This document shows positions 33,481-45,436 of a stretch of 64,000 nucleotides of DNA, one piece after another. Every line of letters begins with the position of its first letter. Positions within the stretch are counted from its first letter, which is position 1. This DNA comes from Lycorma delicatula (Eukaryota; Arthropoda; Insecta; Hemiptera; Fulgoridae): NCBI RefSeq assembly GCF_047948215.1, contig NC_134458.1, positions 136,595,036 to 136,659,035 on the forward strand, given 5' to 3'. The notes beneath the pieces were generated by a model that had not been told where the DNA came from, did not search any database, and saw only the letters and a list, made by a program, of their open reading frames with translations. Both the position numbers and the translations under genes were made by a program.

Positions 33481-35884
33481 ATTCCTATATGTTATTATTA
33501 TTATTATTGCATTCGTTATTGCAATCTCATTCTATAAAATACTTAAAATAAAATAATGTAAACACATTTAATTATAAATCCTTTTAAAAAAATAATAATA
33601 TATAACCAAGTTATTTTAATTTGAAATAAAAATATTGAATTAAGTATGTTGTTTTCTCTGTATTAAAATAATTAGAAAACATTAAAATCATAAAAATGAA
33701 ATAAAAACAAACACGATTAAATTTGTTCAAAAATAATAAAGTTATTCAAAATAAATATATCCAAACTAAATTTTATTGAAAAATTTGTAAAAATCTAAAG
33801 AAAATTCGTTTAAATGTTTAAATAAATAGCAATATTTTCTTTAAACCCATCAATTTTGTTTTTTATTTCTACACTCAAATGTCTTTCATTTCTTTAAAAA
33901 CAATCATGTCCTGCTTCAATATTTATATGGATTTGCTATGGTCTTTTATTCATATTAAAAAAATAGTAAAAAGAAGATGAAAATATCTCATAATTTTACC
34001 TATTATTTTAAAATGAAAGTTACCACAAAAAATATCAAAAACAACGGAAATAATATTTTTTTTAAATGCGAAAATGCTCAATTCAAGTTACTTCAGGTGA
34101 CAAAATAAAAACTGATGGAACTTTCAATAAAATATCTTAGCGCAGCGTAGTTTAAAAATAAAAATTTATAAATTATTTTATGAATATATTATTTTAAAAA
34201 GAAAAAATAGTTATAACAAAATGTTAAGATAAAGTTAGATCCTTGTTTTAATGCTGAAAGCTGGCAACCTAGCAAGTTATGTTTTCTTTTTTCCACCTAC
34301 TCTACCCATCGGATCGGGGATCTTACCCAAAATATTTGTTAAGTTTTCCTGAACAAAGATTTTTTCTCGGTTATCTCCCTTCTGATGTATTATGTTCCAA
34401 AGAATTTCTGGATTCGGTGGAAGCATAAGAAAAACAGTCATTTCTAAACACCAAGGATGAGAATTAGCATGTTTCTTTCGCTTTTAAATTCACGATACTC
34501 TTAGTATCTTCCTATATTTTCACATCTCTAAAACATCTATTCTCCTTTGATTATTTTGAGTTAGAGAATCGGAAACACTAGAGTCATCAATAGCTGCTGA
34601 AATGTGGTATACCTGCTTGTAGCACTATCTTATCAGGTAAAGTACAACTTTGATACAACGTTCTGAAAATAAACCTGTTTACTCTTTCATACTCACACAG
34701 TAAGTTTATTTGTAGAAATTACCCAGGTCCATCAATAACCGCGACAGAGTTCTCTTACCTGTGTTGACCATGAAAACTTAGAAAGGTTATAAAATTTGTA
34801 AAAATTGAGATTTGTACTAAAATCGTCTTAATGTATAAACCCTTTAGATTACGCGTCAAATAAAAATAGAGTGAAAAATATATATTCCTATCCTAATCAC
34901 TTTTGGAAAAAAAAATTAGTTTTTTTAAAAGTTTAAAAATTAAAATATATTTTCAATTTTTCAGTATGAAGAGAAGAATTCGTAATTTTTAACGGTTTAA
35001 CCTCTTTAATAAAAAAAATTCACAGTTTTCTTTTCCCTGAAAACATCATTCAAGGATAAGTTTTTTCTTTAAATTACTAAAGTACAATTCAGAATAAAAG
35101 ATGACCGTTGACGATCAAATAAATATATCCGTTTTGTGCTGTACTAGAAACAAATGGAAATTAAAAAAAAATAACACTGCCGCTTTTAAAGATAAGGTGA
35201 TTTTTTAAAAAACTTATGAATCTATATACAACTTAATATTAGTTTTTTAAATTCGGAACATTTAAATGTGATGTAAATATGGAAAGATTATCGAAAAATC
35301 AAATTAAGTCGTTAGTAATTTACGCAAGAATTCTTCAACTTGGAGTTCAATCTTTCTCATAATTCTTATGTAAATTATGAAGAAGGCCGACAACCTTTAC
35401 GTTGGTTGTGAAGGACCTTTAATAATTACGCAACAATTTTTCAACTGGAAGTTTTCAATATTTCTCATACTAAATATAATATACCGTTTTAAAATAAACC
35501 ATTTAGAAACCATAATTCTAAAAAAAAGAAAAGTAGTAGTTTTACAATTTTTTTTAATGATGATTTTATTATCTTTGTCAAATGTTGTCGGAGATATTTG
35601 TATATTTTTAATTTGACGCCGACTTAAAAACTTTACATTTGAATATGATTTTAAAAGAACTTTTTATCACCTTTAGTTAAAAATAAATTAATTATAAATA
35701 TAATAAACATAAATAATTACTTAAACATAAAATAAAAATTAAACAATGTATAAAAAAATCCACTAATAACCTGCATTAGATTCAATAAAATGTAAGTGAT
35801 GTATGATAAAAAAAAAATAAATTTATTTGTTTCTACTAACTTCAAACGTAGCACTGTATTAATACACGCGCCCGTCCGCACATG
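33481..35884. other. AT-rich stretch, no gene recognised
   Basis: A diverged direct repeat about 105 bp apart (TTACGCAAGAATTCTTCAAC near 35320 and TTACGCAACAATTTTTCAAC near 35427) is the only structure seen. The 79-codon frame at 35377-35616 starts between these repeats and has no motif. Confidence 0.4.
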
Positions 35885-35903
35885 CACGCACACACGCGCG
35901 CAC

Positions 35904-35991
<88 letters not shown>

Positions 35992-35998
35992 ACATACA

Positions 35999-36030
<32 letters not shown>

Positions 36031-36103
36031 CATACATACATACATACACATACACACACATACACAGAGAGGTAGAGAGAGAGAGAGAGAGTGAGAGAGA
36101 GAA
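35885..36103 (+). repeat. Compound microsatellite (CA)n (CATA)n (GA)n
   Basis: CA repeats with CG interruptions at the left, then CATACATA repeats (about 35986-36050), then GA repeats (36067-36103). Long open frames over it in four reading phases encode only His/Thr/Tyr or Val/Cys repeats and are not genes. Confidence 0.97.
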
Positions 36104-37120
36104 AATATATAAAAAAACTTGTTTGTAAATACTCATGTATATATAGTAATACAAAAATCCGATTCAGACTTATATTACCACCTAACATAATCTGTACGAT
36201 GGGATAGCATCGATTAATATTTACTTGTTGCTTTTCAGAATGTAAAAGAAGAAAAAATGTAAAATAAAACGGCATATAATGTTAAAAAAAAAAAATGAAA
36301 TAATAATGGGATAAGAGTAGGATTGATGTACAAAGAGATACAGCGGGGAGGAATGAGGTTAGAATGGAAAAGAGACAGAAAGTTCAGCACCATTAAGAGA
36401 TCTGTAGTTTAATGGACGTGGTACATAACAAAATATTGAATTAATGATTACCGAATTTTTCGCTATCATTGTCACTTAAGAAATTTATCTGTTTATATCA
36501 ATTTTATATTTTTAAAATTAATTTGTTAGTAGTTAATAGTTCATACGCCATATCCTATAACATAGAAATTCACATAGAAAAAAATTACAATAAATAATAT
36601 CTCGCAAATTAATTATACACACACTATGACTTTTGTTTAAAAAAAATCTATTTTCACTGTTTCCGGGAATCAATTCATAAATTTATTAAATTCAGTTTCT
36701 TTTTAATGTTGTAGATCCTTCATTTTATATTCTCCTGATTACAAATATTAAAGTCCTCATTAATCATAAATATATTTGTTTGTCATCAACCAGTATGTAT
36801 GACTATAATTTTATGCAATCCTTCATTCTATTTAATTCTTCCGTATAATTTTCACTTCTAAATCATCAATTAACTGTTGATATATTTTATTTATTTGTTG
36901 TTAGGTAGATTTCATAAGAAAGCTAACTTTGTAATGAGTACTATGATTCGACTTCCAGAAAATTTCGACATATCTTCGTGTTTTACATCCCCTAGACCGC
37001 AAAACCACCGTCAGTTCAAAAGTTTATATATACATATATATTTCACTTGCTTGTGGACGCAAACTACCGTAATTTTGCGCCAATCACTTTCAAATTGATA
37101 CATAAAATATAAGGACCTAA
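36104..37120. other. AT-rich stretch, no gene recognised
   Basis: Nothing structured beyond short A/T runs. A 73-codon frame (36877-37098) has no motif. Confidence 0.4.
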
Positions 37121-37590
37121 AATCTCGGTCGATTTCATTAATGGGCACCATGCGGGTGGAAATGGGGGGCTTTTTCGAAAAAACAAAATATCGCTGTAAC
37201 TTTCTTATTAAGTAAAATATCGAATTCGTTTTAAGTTTCTACTATTCTTTGGGTAAGGGCGTGAAACTTGTATAAGTAAAGTTTTTTTGATATCACCAAC
37301 CATTGGCCCACGGGGTGAAAAAAATGGGGTTTTGAAGACAAAAAAATCATACCTCCCTTAACAGACACAGTATCGAATCAATTTAAAGTGGTCGTTAGTC
37401 CTCTTTTTGTTATCACCAACCATTGGCCCAAGGGGTGGAAAAAATGGGGTTTTGAAGACAAAAAAATCATACCTCTCTTAACAGACACAGTATCGAATCA
37501 ATTTGAAGTGGTTGTTAGTCCTCTAAACATTACCTAAAACTTTTGTCTGTAACATTTTTTGATATGACCAACCTTTACGGCAAGGGATGA
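37121..37590 (+). repeat. Interspersed repeat with a 120-bp tandem pair
   Basis: Units 37291-37410 and 37411-37530 are near-identical (TATCACCAACCATTGGCCCA at each start; CAGACACAGTATCGAATCAA inside). A more diverged version of the same theme precedes them (about 37140-37290, with GGGTGGAAATGGGG) and a partial one follows (GATATGACCAACC near 37560). This looks like a short tandemly organised repeat. I see no coding sequence. Confidence 0.85.
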
Positions 37591-37988
37591 CCAAAATGTT
37601 GCTGGAATTGTAAGAAGATGGGGCTTGTCGTATGCTAAACATGTGAAACTTTTTTTCACATGCAACCATTGTCGTATTGAGTAAATTAAACATTTTTCTT
37701 AACTTTTAGGTAGAAATCTTTTTATTCTCTAATTAGAACCGGTGAAATCTACCTCCGCCTTCCGGTGAGCCGAAAGGGATTTTTAATATTAAAGTTTTTA
37801 CCTCTACATTTCTTTATGCTATTAAATTAGCCATCTCTTAATACCCATCATTAATGTTCTAGTTTTGACGAAATTGTACTATAAATATTTCATTTCTGAA
37901 ATTTATCAACAAACAATCGTACACTGCTTATCATTAGGCTAACTAATTTTCTAAACGTGATTAAGAAAATGAATAAAAATAACTACCT
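37591..37988. other. AT-rich stretch, nothing recognised
   Basis: No gene or repeat is evident. Confidence 0.4.
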
Positions 37989-38037
37989 TTATGATGGTTT
38001 ATGATGGTTTATGATGGTTATGATGGATTATGATGGT
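37989..38037 (+). repeat. Minisatellite of a TTATGATGGT word
   Basis: Five consecutive, slightly varying copies of a 9-11-bp TTATGATGGT unit. Confidence 0.9.
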
Positions 38038-38585
38038 AAGGAATAAGTATATAGATTGACTGATCTTATTTCCCCCCCCCCCAAGCAAAAAAAACGAGAA
38101 ACGAGGTTAAGCTAACCCTTAAAAACTACACTTACTAAGTGACCCTAAAAAAATACATAATGCGAGCAAAAATAACAATAAAAACAATAATAATAACTGT
38201 AAAAAAATGTAAAATAAAAATAATATAAAAAAAATTAATATACAAAGTATAACACGAAGTTTCCCCAGGACTTTCATAACCTATTCAACTCATGAAAATA
38301 ACGGGAAAAATTCATATACGTCCTAAAATACTTCGTTGCGAGTTACGATCAGAGAAAGATTTCGCTTGGAATTCAGCCACCCCGGGGAAATGAGGTCTTA
38401 CTGAAATTTTTAGGGCGTTAATCTAGGAGCAGAATTAGTGATTTCTTATGCTGTTTAATCTGAAAAATTGAATAAAGTAGGTTCTAGAACCGAATCTGCA
38501 CTAATTTAATACACGGGTGATAATTTTTATTATATTTTTTATAAGTCTCATTATTTTGAAAGTATATTTAAAATGAAACTAAAGC
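38038..38585. other. Stretch with a poly-C run
   Basis: A run of C residues near 38072, followed by A-rich sequence. A small GC-rich patch lies near 38340-38400 (CACCCCGGGGAAATGAGG). No gene is visible. Confidence 0.4.
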
Positions 38586-38925
38586 AACAGGAACGTGAAG
38601 TTATCAGTAAAATTAAAAATAATCAGATGTTATAATTCAAAATTCGTTGTAAAGATAATAAAAACACTTTGATGTTTAAAATTTAATAATTTAAAATTTA
38701 ATTAAAAAGACAAAAAATTATAATCTTGAAAATTTTATTAAAAAATAAACTAAATCATTAGGAACATGAAATTATTTATAAAATTGAGAGTAGTCAGATG
38801 TTTATTTATTAATTCAAAATTATTTTTAAAAGATAATAAAATAACTTCGATACACAAAATTAATAAGGCAAAAAATTATTTTAAATTTAAAAAAGAATTA
38901 TGTAAATGGTAATAAGCTTTGATAT
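38586..38925. repeat. Diverged 171-bp tandem repeat
   Basis: Starts at about 38591 (GAACGTGAAGTTAT) and 38762 (GAACATGAAATTAT), with matching AATCAGATGT / AGTCAGATGT and AAAGATAATAAAA words. The copies differ by many substitutions and indels. Confidence 0.6.
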
Positions 38926-39799
38926 TAATATAATATTCTTCTCCCTCCCCGCCGCCCCCCCCAAAAAAAACCAACTAAAAAACAAAACAAAAAAATATTT
39001 TTTTTTAATTAAATTTTTTTAAATTAATTTAATTTATATTTGATTTTAATTTTAGGAAATGAAATAAAATAAATTACAATTAACGAATTAAAATAGTGTT
39101 TATTTCAAAACTTTACAGATATTTATTGTGTACATTTCTTACATTACGTTACAAGTTCATTTACAAAATCTAAAACAATCAATATAATGGTTGAATGACT
39201 GGTTAAAGTAACCACCAAATTTTAATAGCCCTTAAGCGATGAATAAAAACACAAAAAGTTTTTTTATAATAAAAATTAAGAGTTAGAACAAAAAAAAAAC
39301 TATATATTTTTAAGAGGCGGGTAATTAATTTTAAATATATTAGGTTAAAATTAACAAATTTTCTTAGGTTAAGTTTTCTCTAAATCTAATATCCCTTTCA
39401 ATAAAGGTTAAAATAAATAAAAGAACATTTCCAAAATAACTTATCCGCATTTTAGATCTGGGGTCTTCAATTTTAAAAAAAAACTGTAGACAACTCTTGA
39501 TAGCTCTATGTATGAATTATAAACTTTCAAAAAACTTTTCTTATATTTAAACCGAAGGGAAATATAGCAAAAGAACAAAAAACTTAAAATTAAATTTTAA
39601 GAGCGGAGGGGGGTTAATTTCCTTAAAAAAATAAATTTGAATTATTTATACAGGTGAATCATATTTGAATGAACATTACACAGTTAATTTTACACCATTA
39701 TTTTTGTGGCAAAATGTATGTGAACTAATCACATTTATTTTACAATTATTTCAGTTCGTGTAATCATCTCGTGTGACAGTGTGGTAAGCAATATCCAAG
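38926..39799. other. AT-rich stretch with a C/A-rich patch
   Basis: A C-rich then A-rich run near 38943-38970. The rest is AT-rich with no gene visible. Confidence 0.4.
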
Positions 39800-40225
39800 C
39801 GTAACGTTATCGGTCCCTATTTTTTGGAAGAGGAGGGGGGTAATGATAACAGTGAATTCCAATCGTTAAACGTACATGATAAACACCTATCTACCAGAAC
39901 TACAGATGCTGAACTTGGAACACGGCGGGGCTGCAGCCCACACCGCTAGACATTCTATGAACATCCTCCTACGGGGATTATTATCTGGTCATTTGATTTC
40001 CAGCCTTGACCTCCTCGATCTCCTGACCTCAGAATGTGCGACTTCTTCCTGTGGAGGCATTTAAACGAGCGAGTTTAAGTCGACAAACTCCGTCAATTAG
40101 ATAAACTGAAGACAGCTATTCGTAGAGAGGTACAGCAGATCACTCGGAAGACATTGAAACGCGTGTAGGGCAGCGTAACCTCTCGACATGAAAAGTGCAT
40201 TATGGAAGATTGACATCGCTTTTCA
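39800..40225 (+). pseudogene. Decayed mariner-type transposase, C-terminal half
   Basis: In shifting frames the translation gives GGAAAHTARHSMN (AHTA at 39936-39947), then PPRSPDL (40010-40030) and CDFFLW, and further on a decayed helix (ERV...LRQLDKLKTAIRREVQQI). These are the second and third catalytic blocks of mariner/Tc1-type DDE transposases. The block-2 Asp position reads Gly, and the Trp before PPRSPDL is a TGA stop (40007-40009). The third-block Asp (40025-40027) is kept. At least two frameshifts are needed to follow the similarity. The N-terminal DNA-binding half and the terminal inverted repeats were not found. Confidence 0.7.
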
Positions 40226-40394
40226 GATGTGATTTTTTTTCTTCGTAATGCAAGAGTCATTCCTTCCCACACCTATTCAAACCAACGTAATAAAGTTTGG
40301 TATATAATTAATGTTCGTTCAAAAATGAGTAACGAGTACACTCTCCTGTCACACTATTCATATTAACAAATTTACTTTAATAAAATTTTCTCTA
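40226..40394. other. Short AT-rich spacer
   Basis: Nothing recognised between the transposase relic and the family C copy. Confidence 0.4.
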
Positions 40395-40480
40395 AAACGC
40401 CTCTGAAGAAAATCGAGATTAGTTTTTTCGCGACATGATTTTCAAACAGCCCGATACTCCATTTTTGACATAATGTGCGG
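40395..40480 (-). repeat. Interspersed repeat family C, inverted partial copy
   Basis: Read on the minus strand it shares GTCAAAAATGGAGTATC, TCGCGAAAAAAC and TTTTCTTCAGAGGC with 16143-16260. The middle about 60 bp of that copy is absent here. Confidence 0.7.
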
Positions 40481-41067
40481 TTTCTCTTGATAAAAATTTA
40501 ATTAATAATAATAATTATAAATAAATACCAATAATGCAGTATAATAAAATTTACGAAATAAAATATAAGAAATATGTCTTGTTAAAAATATGAACAAAAA
40601 GCAGCACTGGAAAGAAAGGAGTAAAAAAAGTATATATATATATAAATAATCATAATTTAAAATAAAAGGTAATAAAATATTGGAGAAAGAAAGAAATAAA
40701 ATGTCAAAATTCTCTTGTACTATTTATATATGATTTTTTCAAAGTATATTTTTTATTGTATTTTAGTATCTATATATATATAGCTTTACAGTTAAGTTCC
40801 ACTATGAGAAGAGCAGATGTATGGTAAATATATTTTAAGAGGGTTCAACATTATTTAATGCTGTGTTGTTTAAATGATATGTGTGTGAGTGTGTATGTTA
40901 TAAACTATAAAAGATGTAAAAAGAGGAGTTTATACCGCGTCACCAGTACGCTCATAATTCAGTATAAGTCAGTGGAGTCCTGTCTATATAACTCATACTG
41001 GATGAAAAGAGTACAACCGTCTTATGAGAGAGATAAAATGATTAAAATATATATATGAATAGAAAAA
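40481..41067. other. AT-rich stretch, no gene recognised
   Basis: Short TA runs near 40631 and 40772; nothing else. Confidence 0.4.
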
Positions 41068-41135
41068 GAGAGAACGGTCGAGGGGGGGCCGGGCCAAGAC
41101 CGGCTGGGTTCGGGGCGCTTGGGAAAGCTAACCAA
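41068..41135. other. Isolated GC-rich patch
   Basis: About 65 bp of strongly GC-rich sequence (GGGGGGGCCGGGCC, then CCGGCTGGGTTCGGGGCGC) in AT-rich DNA, with a G-tract run that could form unusual structure. No open frame or known signal is attached. Confidence 0.35.
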
Positions 41136-41247
41136 AGGAAGGAAATGAGTATAAAATGTTGATGAATGGTTATAGAGGGTTGATATATTGACAAGGATAC
41201 CCCCATCTAACTCATCACCGCCTTATAGATCTTCTATCTTTCTTTCA

Positions 41248-41290
<43 letters not shown>

Positions 41291-42611
41291 CTCGGACTTA
41301 ATACCAAAATAACAAGAAACAATATACATACATATAGATATATAACCGGTGACTTGTTAATATGAAAATATTATTCCCCAAGCCCATCTGGGTCAGTATA
41401 GCTGTAATTAAACTTTGTAATTACATTATCTATAAATATTGTATGTATATTCTACATTTCCATTACCACTATTTTCATATCATAGTTTTAAGGATACAAA
41501 ATTATTTCGTTATACAGGTCTCGTTAAAAAAAGCAATTATTTTTATTGCAAGAGGTTCCTCAAAACTCTGAAATATATGTTACTTACTGTAATATCAGTA
41601 AGATATATAACAAACAATAAAATACCAAAGCCAGTTTTGGATTCCAACAAGAAATTTATTAAATTCTAGGAAGTAGTTCCATAACTGATCTAATATCGGT
41701 CAAGTATACAACCAAAATTTATTTATTAGCATTTTCAAAATTGAGGAGTACAAATCCCAAAGAAATGTTTTTTTTAATATTGATTTATTCGGTATTTTAA
41801 TAATACTGACATCTCGCAGTTTCTCATAAACATTAATAATTTAATTATAAAAAATAAAATAATTTTTATTTAATTTTGATATTTTTAATACAGCACCACT
41901 TTATAAACTACCAACAACTTATTTCACTAATTATGATAATTTTGCGTAAATTTAATTTTGAAAAGTAGACTTTTTAGCTATTTTACTGCATTTTTTAAGC
42001 TGGGTTAATTTTTTAAAAATATATATTATTTAAAATATGAGTACGCTTATAAAAATTATGAAAAAAAAACGCCATTGATTGAACAAGGTGAAACATCATT
42101 CTTGATAAAATAAGAAAAGAAACAGAAAGATTATATTTAAAAAAATGATATAAAGTTAAATAACCTAAGTTTTTCGGGTGATATACACCATTATAACACA
42201 CGAATTCTTTTACTTAATACTTTTTTTTTTTAACTTGAAATTTTCCAAATAATTTTGTAGAATTTTCATATGAAAATAACGTGATCATTATTATTATAAA
42301 ATGAATCACTATAACATTCCATTATAAAGGAATGATGATAGGAGATGATGAAAAATTATCTCCAGTAAAAAAGCATGATATGTTGGTTTGTTTGCTTATG
42401 TGCTCACATTTTAATTTTGAATAAGAGCACGAACGATTCGTTCGTTCGAACGATTTATGATACTTCTCGATCAATTCTTTCATTTGAACGATTTATACTT
42501 CTTGATACGAACGATTTACCTAAAATTATATTTGTGTTTTGGGAATACAAAAGGAAAGCATTGGGATTAGAGCGTGTTAAAAAATAACAAATTAAAAATT
42601 ATATATACATA
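41136..42611. other. AT-rich stretch with a (TA)n run
   Basis: TA repeat at about 41252-41286. Near 42430-42520 a GAACGATTTA word occurs three times, and the first is preceded by a CGAACGATTCGTTCG palindrome. No gene is visible. Confidence 0.5.
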
Positions 42612-42948
42612 AATGCGAAAGTTTGTCTGTTTGCAACGGTATCACGTGAGAACCAGCCAACCGATTCCTTTAAAATTTTCAGGAATAATTTTTGTTATAC
42701 CAGGGAAAGTTTTAAGCCACAGATCGTGGTCCTAACCCCCTTGGAAGTGAATTTGTGAATTAAAGATATTCATTAAAGAAACAAGTATCCTTTTACTTCA
42801 TTATTATATTTCTGTCATCATGCAAAAGGAATGTAATGAAGTAAAATTATTAATTTTTTTTTCTTTAATAAATATCTATAGAACATTTAATAATCTAACA
42901 ACCATGAGGATAACGAATGCGTCGGAGTCCAGGGGGGCTCTAGTATAG
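42612..42948 (+). repeat. Interspersed repeat family B, full-length copy
   Basis: It starts ATGCGAAAGTTTGTCTG and contains TATCACGTGAGAACC, a CAGGGAAAG region, and a GAGGATAACGAA word near the end, finishing GGGGGGCTCTAG. The same order is seen inverted at 62905-63250. It is non-coding and about 340 bp. The CTAG-then-T end could suggest a Helitron-like terminus, but I see no convincing terminal hairpin and do not claim it. Confidence 0.7.
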
Positions 42949-43540
42949 AATATCAAATTATCAACACAGACAATGAAATTTATCATTTTTTCAAATTTTC
43001 CACTTAAATTAAGTGAACATAAAAACGATAATTTAGTGGGAAGTTCCTATAAAAAACATGACACAAAAGGAATCATCGAAATTCATTAATTTAATTATGT
43101 ATAAGTCTGAACATCCATAATAACAATAAATAAACAAAATAACATTTAGGTTCAGCTGAAAATATTATACTTTCATAAAATAACTTAATAAAATCAAACC
43201 AAACCACATACTGAAATTGAAAAATTAATAAAATAAATAAACAGAAAAACATACAGATTCAATTAAAAAAGTTTTCTTTAAATATGTTAAAATATTATCT
43301 ATTCAAACTACACATTATTTAATGCTGATATCACCTGGAAATTAAATAATTACTTCGTAGTATTATTTAACTGACAGAATAGATATAGCGATGATAGAAA
43401 TCATAGTTTTACAACTTAACTTAAAATTAAATAACAGAAGAACCATTCCATTCCTGTTTTTTGGGAATTTCTATTTTTTGGCATTTACTAATTCAGGATG
43501 AATTTTACATATTAAATTTAATGGAATAAAAATAAAAGCC
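42949..43540. other. AT-rich stretch, no gene recognised
   Basis: No structure noted. Confidence 0.4.
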
Positions 43541-43780
43541 AACAGTTGGTCTAGAGGTAAACTCGTCGTTTTAAATCAGCTGATTTGAATTCGAGGGTTC
43601 CAAGGTTCAAATCCTAATAAATGCAGTCGCTTTTATACGGATTTAAATACTAGATCGTGGATACCGATTTCTTTGGTGGTTGGGTTTCAATTAATCACAC
43701 ATCTCAGGAGTGGTCGGCCTGTGTTTGTTCAAGACTACACATTTAACGGTACAGTTACATTACACTGATAAGTCGCTAAT
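43541..43780 (+). repeat. tRNA-derived SINE, family S1 (plus copy)
   Basis: The tRNA-like head has AGTTGGTCTAGAGGTAAAC (A-box region, about 43543-43561) and a B-box-like AAGGTTCAAATCC (about 43601-43613). A core follows with GGTTGGGTTTCAATTAATCA and ACATCTCAGGAGTGGTC, ending TTCAAGACTACAC. Block order matches the minus-strand copy at 12800-13005. The head is followed by SINE body, so it is not a tRNA gene. Confidence 0.75.
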
Positions 43781-43974
43781 GATTTTAATTGTTTATGCGA
43801 CTATAAATTTAAAAAAATAAACTCATAAAGCTCCTATCCTTTTTTTTAATTTTACGAAGAAACTTTGATCCAGTTGTGATATTATAATGGAAACGCTTTT
43901 GAGATTTAATAACTACAAAATTTTCCAGAAGATGCTCCACCTCCTCTAAGTAAGACATAATTTTTTCTATGATG

Positions 43975-44140
43975 TACTTTTTTTTTAACCTCCAGGATCA
44001 ACGTTCAGATATTGCTCAGAGGATGAAATGGATGACAATTTTTGTAACGCGTGAAAAATGCTATGCCTAACGGGGATTCGAACCCGGGACTTCCGGATGA
44101 AAGGCCGAGACGCTACCACTCGCACCACGGAGGCCGGCTT
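43975..44140 (-). repeat. tRNA-derived SINE, family S2 (best copy)
   Basis: On the minus strand from about 44137: CCTCCGTGGTGCGAGTGGTA (A box), CGGCCTTTCATCCGG, CCCGGGTTCGAATCC (perfect B box). A body follows with CACGCGTTACAAA and CATCCTCTGAGCAATATC, then an A-rich end near 43985. This is the reference copy for the fragments at 40, 9566, 9871, 24608 and 47070. Confidence 0.8.
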
Positions 44141-45436
44141 CTCAGCTCGACTTGATTTAAAATAAACTTTTTATAAAAAAAAATAAATTTAAAGGATAAA
44201 ATTTGAACAATAGAATGATGGCTGCAACTCTCGACCGACGATTGAAATAATAATTGTAAGAATAACAATTTTACGTAATAAGAACTGAAACAAAAAAACT
44301 GAAGTAACTTACCAGAGTTTTTTTTTTTAGGTGGTAGGTAAAACGAGAACCTATAGCATTGTTGAGTAACTCGATTAGTTTTTTAATAACGGTAGAACTT
44401 TTATATCAAGTACTTATTATTGTTAAAATCTGATTCCACTTGAAATTCCAAGAATATAAATCAAATAATATCCTTACTTGTAGTTAAAATTTTTTTTTAC
44501 TTTATTGTTCGATAATACTGAACTACGTTTATATAAAAGAAGGTCGATAATAAGTCTTCTTAGAACTGGTAATATTGTATTGAAAAGCGTTATATTTATA
44601 GATCCATTAAACGGCAAGTTTAAATCATGTTTGTTGTAGTTAGGTTGCAGTGTGTTGTGCAGCGGCGTGTGTTATGGTGGTGTGTTAAGAGAACTGCTGT
44701 TGAAGACTGAAAAATGCAATTTATTGGTCGGTCTATTGTAACCTAACGCCAATAAAACCTTTTTTATTATATCCATCTCATAATTCTACCATTCACTTCT
44801 GTCAGCTTGCTTTTCATATTTTTCTACAATTTTTTTTTTCAATTTTATATCTATCTTCTTTTTTCAATATTACATCTAATTTTAATTTACTTTTTATTTA
44901 AAAAAAAAGTTTCATGATATTATACAGAGTGGCAATTTATAAATTAAATAATTGCAATATAATACCTTAATTGAAACAAATAATACATTTTATGAGAATT
45001 CCAGCACGGTTTATCAGATATTATTTAATACTGTTCATAAAAAAATTAGTATAATAAATCACAAAAAAACCAGTTTAATTAATAAATTGTTTATCTTAGA
45101 TTAACCAACTTAAACCAATGATGCGTAGACAGCTTCCCTTTTAATAGGATACTGTATAATCTTTCGTATTCAGCAGTAAATGAGAATACGAGACGGTTTC
45201 ATTTAAAATATTTGCAATAAATATTAAATTTAACCAATAAATACACACTTTTCATGAACTGTATTTTGGAATTTTTTTTTTACAAATTGCAAAAATATAT
45301 ATTTCTTTGTAAAGGAATTCGAACAGTTCATAGAGCTTTTCAAAAGAAATCTTTCTCGGCATAGAGATCACAAAAATTTAAAGGACAGCCGTCTGATCAA
45401 TAGGTTAGTTTTTGTTACTATACCAAAACGAGTTTA
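44141..45436. other. AT-rich stretch with one GC-richer patch
   Basis: At 44630-44760 a GT-rich segment (GTTAGGTTGCAGTGTGTTG onward) ends with TATTGGTCGG and GCCAATAAAACC, two opposed CCAAT-like words. It could be a transposon end or a promoter. No gene is evident. Confidence 0.35.

Noticed and set aside
35717..36275. Several long open frames on both strands over the CA/CATA/GA microsatellite
   Set aside because: They encode simple Val-Cys, His-Thr or Tyr repeats in several phases at once, which is a microsatellite artefact.
37291..37530. Possible CRISPR-like direct repeats
   Set aside because: Only two contiguous 120-bp units with no spacers, in a eukaryotic context; it is an ordinary tandem duplication.
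42900..42948. Helitron-like 3' end (CTAG followed by T)
   Set aside because: No convincing terminal hairpin and no TC start at the other end; the four-base signal alone is too weak.
43541..43615. tRNA-like sequence on the plus strand
   Set aside because: It is followed by a SINE body shared with 12800-13005 and lacks a proper cloverleaf.
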